Below, in pieces: positions 24,844-26,195 of a stretch of 26,195 nucleotides of DNA. The stretch is from a virus. Under the pieces are notes generated by a model. It was given only the letters and a program-made list of their open reading frames with translations. It had not been told where the DNA came from and made no database searches. The DNA is taken from positions 1 through 26,195 of the IMG/VR virus record IMGVR_UViG_3300044801_000304; one strand, given 5' to 3'. How positions within the stretch are numbered: the stretch's first letter is position 1; every line of letters starts with the position of its first letter. The position numbers and the translations under genes were made by a program.

Positions 24844-25215
24844 ATGGATAAGATGAAGTATTTATCGTTTCTGGCAGCTTTTACAGGGATGGGAGCGAGC
24901 ATCGAAGGCGGATTGCCCACTGACCCCGGCACATTAAATGCCTTGGCACACTGGCCATTGACGACAATTCTCGGCGCGGTGTGTGTAATCTGCGTTTATT
25001 TTTTATATCGCCAGTCGAAAGAAAACGGCCAAACAATGTTGAAGATGGTGGAAGGCGAGCGACAGGCAACCGAACACCGCATTTCCAGCAACGCATTGAT
25101 TACGAAAGAACTGGCCGACAACAACGCGAAGCTGGTCAGGGAATTGGCTGAAGGCCATGCACAAAATTTACGAATGCTATTGGACGAAATTGGCAAGAAA
25201 AACAAACCAAACTGA
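24844..25215 (+). CDS. Membrane protein with coiled coil, possible lysis factor
   Basis: The 123-residue product has a mildly hydrophobic N terminus (6-20), one clear transmembrane helix at about 38-56 (TTILGAVCVICVYFLY), then a long charged coiled-coil-like helix (57-123). This layout fits an inner-membrane spanin or a one-helix holin. It sits between a lipoprotein and a two-helix membrane protein, which together resemble a lysis module. No endolysin is recognised nearby. Confidence 0.6.
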   Translation: MDKMKYLSFLAAFTGMGASIEGGLPTDPGTLNALAHWPLTTILGAVCVICVYFLYRQSKENGQTMLKMVEGERQATEHRISSNALITKELADNNAKLVRELAEGHAQNLRMLLDEIGKKNKPN

Positions 25216-25219
25216 AATT

Positions 25220-25504
25220 ATGATTCAAAAACTATTCTCACATTGGAAAACATCCTGCGTTGGAGTTGGAATGATTGTGCTTGGACTCGTTCATCTTGTC
25301 TATGCCCTGATGCACCATGCGCTGACAGAAGTGGACTGTGGCGCAACCATAATGTCCATTCTCGGTGGCATTGGGTTTATTTCTGCTGGCGATGCTGCCA
25401 ACTCCGAAAAGAACGCCGTTGCAATTGACAAAATCAACCTTGTTGGGCCGGATGCCTCTGCCGCGCCACTGGCAACCGCGCCAGCCGTTCCGCCAACGCC
25501 CTAA
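25220..25504 (+). CDS. Two-helix small membrane protein, holin-like
   Basis: The 94-residue product has two predicted membrane helices (about 11-33 and 38-58) with a short connecting turn and a Pro/Ala-rich tail. The second helix is followed by SAGDAANSEKNA, reminiscent of small phage membrane proteins ending a Gly-rich helix with a charged turn. Size and topology fit a class II holin. ATG is preceded by A/T-rich gaaatt. Holin activity is inferred from topology and neighbours only. Confidence 0.55.
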   Translation: MIQKLFSHWKTSCVGVGMIVLGLVHLVYALMHHALTEVDCGATIMSILGGIGFISAGDAANSEKNAVAIDKINLVGPDASAAPLATAPAVPPTP

Positions 25505-25548
25505 TTTCACGCTGGCAAATTAACAAAAACGCACCATCCTTTAATTCT

Positions 25549-26160
25549 ATGAAAAAACGAATCGTATTAACTCTGGCCGCGCTGCTGCTTTGCGCGGGTT
25601 ATTCACAGGCCCAAACCTCAACCAACCCGCCTGACATTTACGACAGCATCGGAAATGTGCTGGGCACGCTCGGTCTTTCGAGCAACCCCAGCAACTACGC
25701 AGCAGCCGTCTTCGGCGGCAGGAGCTTCGACAATAACCAATGGTCGGCGGGCATATTGGTTGTCGAGAACGTGACCGAAAGCGGCAACGTTGGAGTTGTG
25801 GCCGGCATTGATACCCTTTGGGGTGGTGGCAAGATTGGTTCCGCCAACATTGTTTCTGGCGGCTTGACGCTTAAAGCGCCATGTCACCCGCTCACATTCC
25901 TGTCAGCCGACACAAATTCATGGACGCATAAGGTGACGTTAACGCCCTATGCGATTGCAATGGTGGCAACCCCAATCAGCGGAACTGGGAGCGCCGATGG
26001 TGGGCTTGGCTCTATCACCCGCGCCGGATTCAATCTTGACCTTGTGAACATCAAGGGATGGGAATTGGGCGGTGGAATTGATTACGGCAAGCGCACCGGG
26101 GCAGGACAATACAGTGGAAATTGGGGCGACATAACGCTGAACGTTCGCAAGGGCTTTTAA
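25549..26160 (+). CDS. Secreted beta-barrel-like outer-membrane protein
   Basis: The 203-residue product has a clear signal peptide (MKKRIVLTLAALLLCAG, likely cut after SQA at residue 21). The mature part is Gly-rich with alternating polar and hydrophobic residues (GGGIDYGKRTGAGQYSGNWG) and ends in Phe (LNVRKGF), matching the C-terminal signal for outer-membrane barrel insertion. It could be a small barrel such as a receptor-masking or superinfection-exclusion protein. It is the last gene seen and has its own A/T-rich start context. Virion incorporation is less likely given the export signal. Confidence 0.65.
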   Translation: MKKRIVLTLAALLLCAGYSQAQTSTNPPDIYDSIGNVLGTLGLSSNPSNYAAAVFGGRSFDNNQWSAGILVVENVTESGNVGVVAGIDTLWGGGKIGSANIVSGGLTLKAPCHPLTFLSADTNSWTHKVTLTPYAIAMVATPISGTGSADGGLGSITRAGFNLDLVNIKGWELGGGIDYGKRTGAGQYSGNWGDITLNVRKGF

Positions 26161-26195
26161 TCTCCAACGCCGGGGCGCGCTTCGTATAACATTCC

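Noticed and set aside
24135-24851. 238-residue plus open frame overlapping the lipoprotein
   Set aside because: His/Arg-rich shifted reading of the lipoprotein gene, which has a lipobox and an ATGA junction in its own frame.
1-26195. CRISPR array or tRNA genes
   Set aside because: No regularly spaced direct repeats and no tRNA cloverleaf with a TTC-type arm were found by eye.

Overview
The window reads as part of a tailed double-stranded DNA phage or prophage with podovirus-like architecture. It contains a large terminase, a ~780-residue portal, a scaffold-like protein, a major capsid protein, an adaptor-like neck protein and a nozzle-like tail protein. I see no tape measure, sheath, baseplate, integrase or replication genes, no tRNA and no CRISPR array. 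The host is probably a Gram-negative bacterium outside the Proteobacteria, plausibly of the Verrucomicrobiota/PVC group or Bacteroidota. The reasons are DUF5977-like repeats, a P/Homo B domain and a VWA domain in virion proteins, Thr-Asn-rich secreted proteins, an outer-membrane-protein-like gene, and start codons preceded by A/T-rich sequence rather than Shine-Dalgarno motifs. Host assignment is inference.

Layout: (1) 3-3320, plus strand: a LAGLIDADG endonuclease, then a coupled cassette of a glycosyltransferase, a SAM methyltransferase, a two-domain glycosyltransferase and a small protein. (2) 3294-4901, minus strand: the large terminase, the only confident virion-assembly gene on that strand. 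(3) 5016-11246, plus strand: small genes, portal, scaffold candidate and major capsid protein, closed by a strong intrinsic terminator at 11270-11309. (4) 11342-19264, plus strand: a small neck gene with a possible -1 frameshift site, a 48-residue gene, an adaptor-like protein with DUF5977-like repeats, a 1057-residue VWA/P-domain adhesin and a nozzle-like protein. (5) 19265-20573: a ~1.3 kb gene-poor island with several strong RNA stems, a minus-strand small secreted-protein gene and a plus-strand terminator. (6) 20574-26160, plus strand: an unknown protein, a short fibre-like protein, a large sialidase-like fibre with a signal peptide, a lipoprotein, two small membrane proteins that look like a lysis module, and a secreted beta-barrel-like protein.

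How it fits together: terminase, portal, scaffold and capsid form the packaging and head module. The adaptor and nozzle form the neck and tail. The VWA adhesin and sialidase-like protein are candidates for recognising or cutting host surface glycans. The glycosyltransferase/methyltransferase cassette may modify surface sugars or virion components. Most neighbouring genes overlap by ATGA or TAATG junctions, so translational coupling is pervasive. The most unusual items are the secretion signals on a tail-fibre-like protein, the multi-domain adhesin, the structured island, the A9 slippery site, and a near-parS palindrome inside the portal gene.
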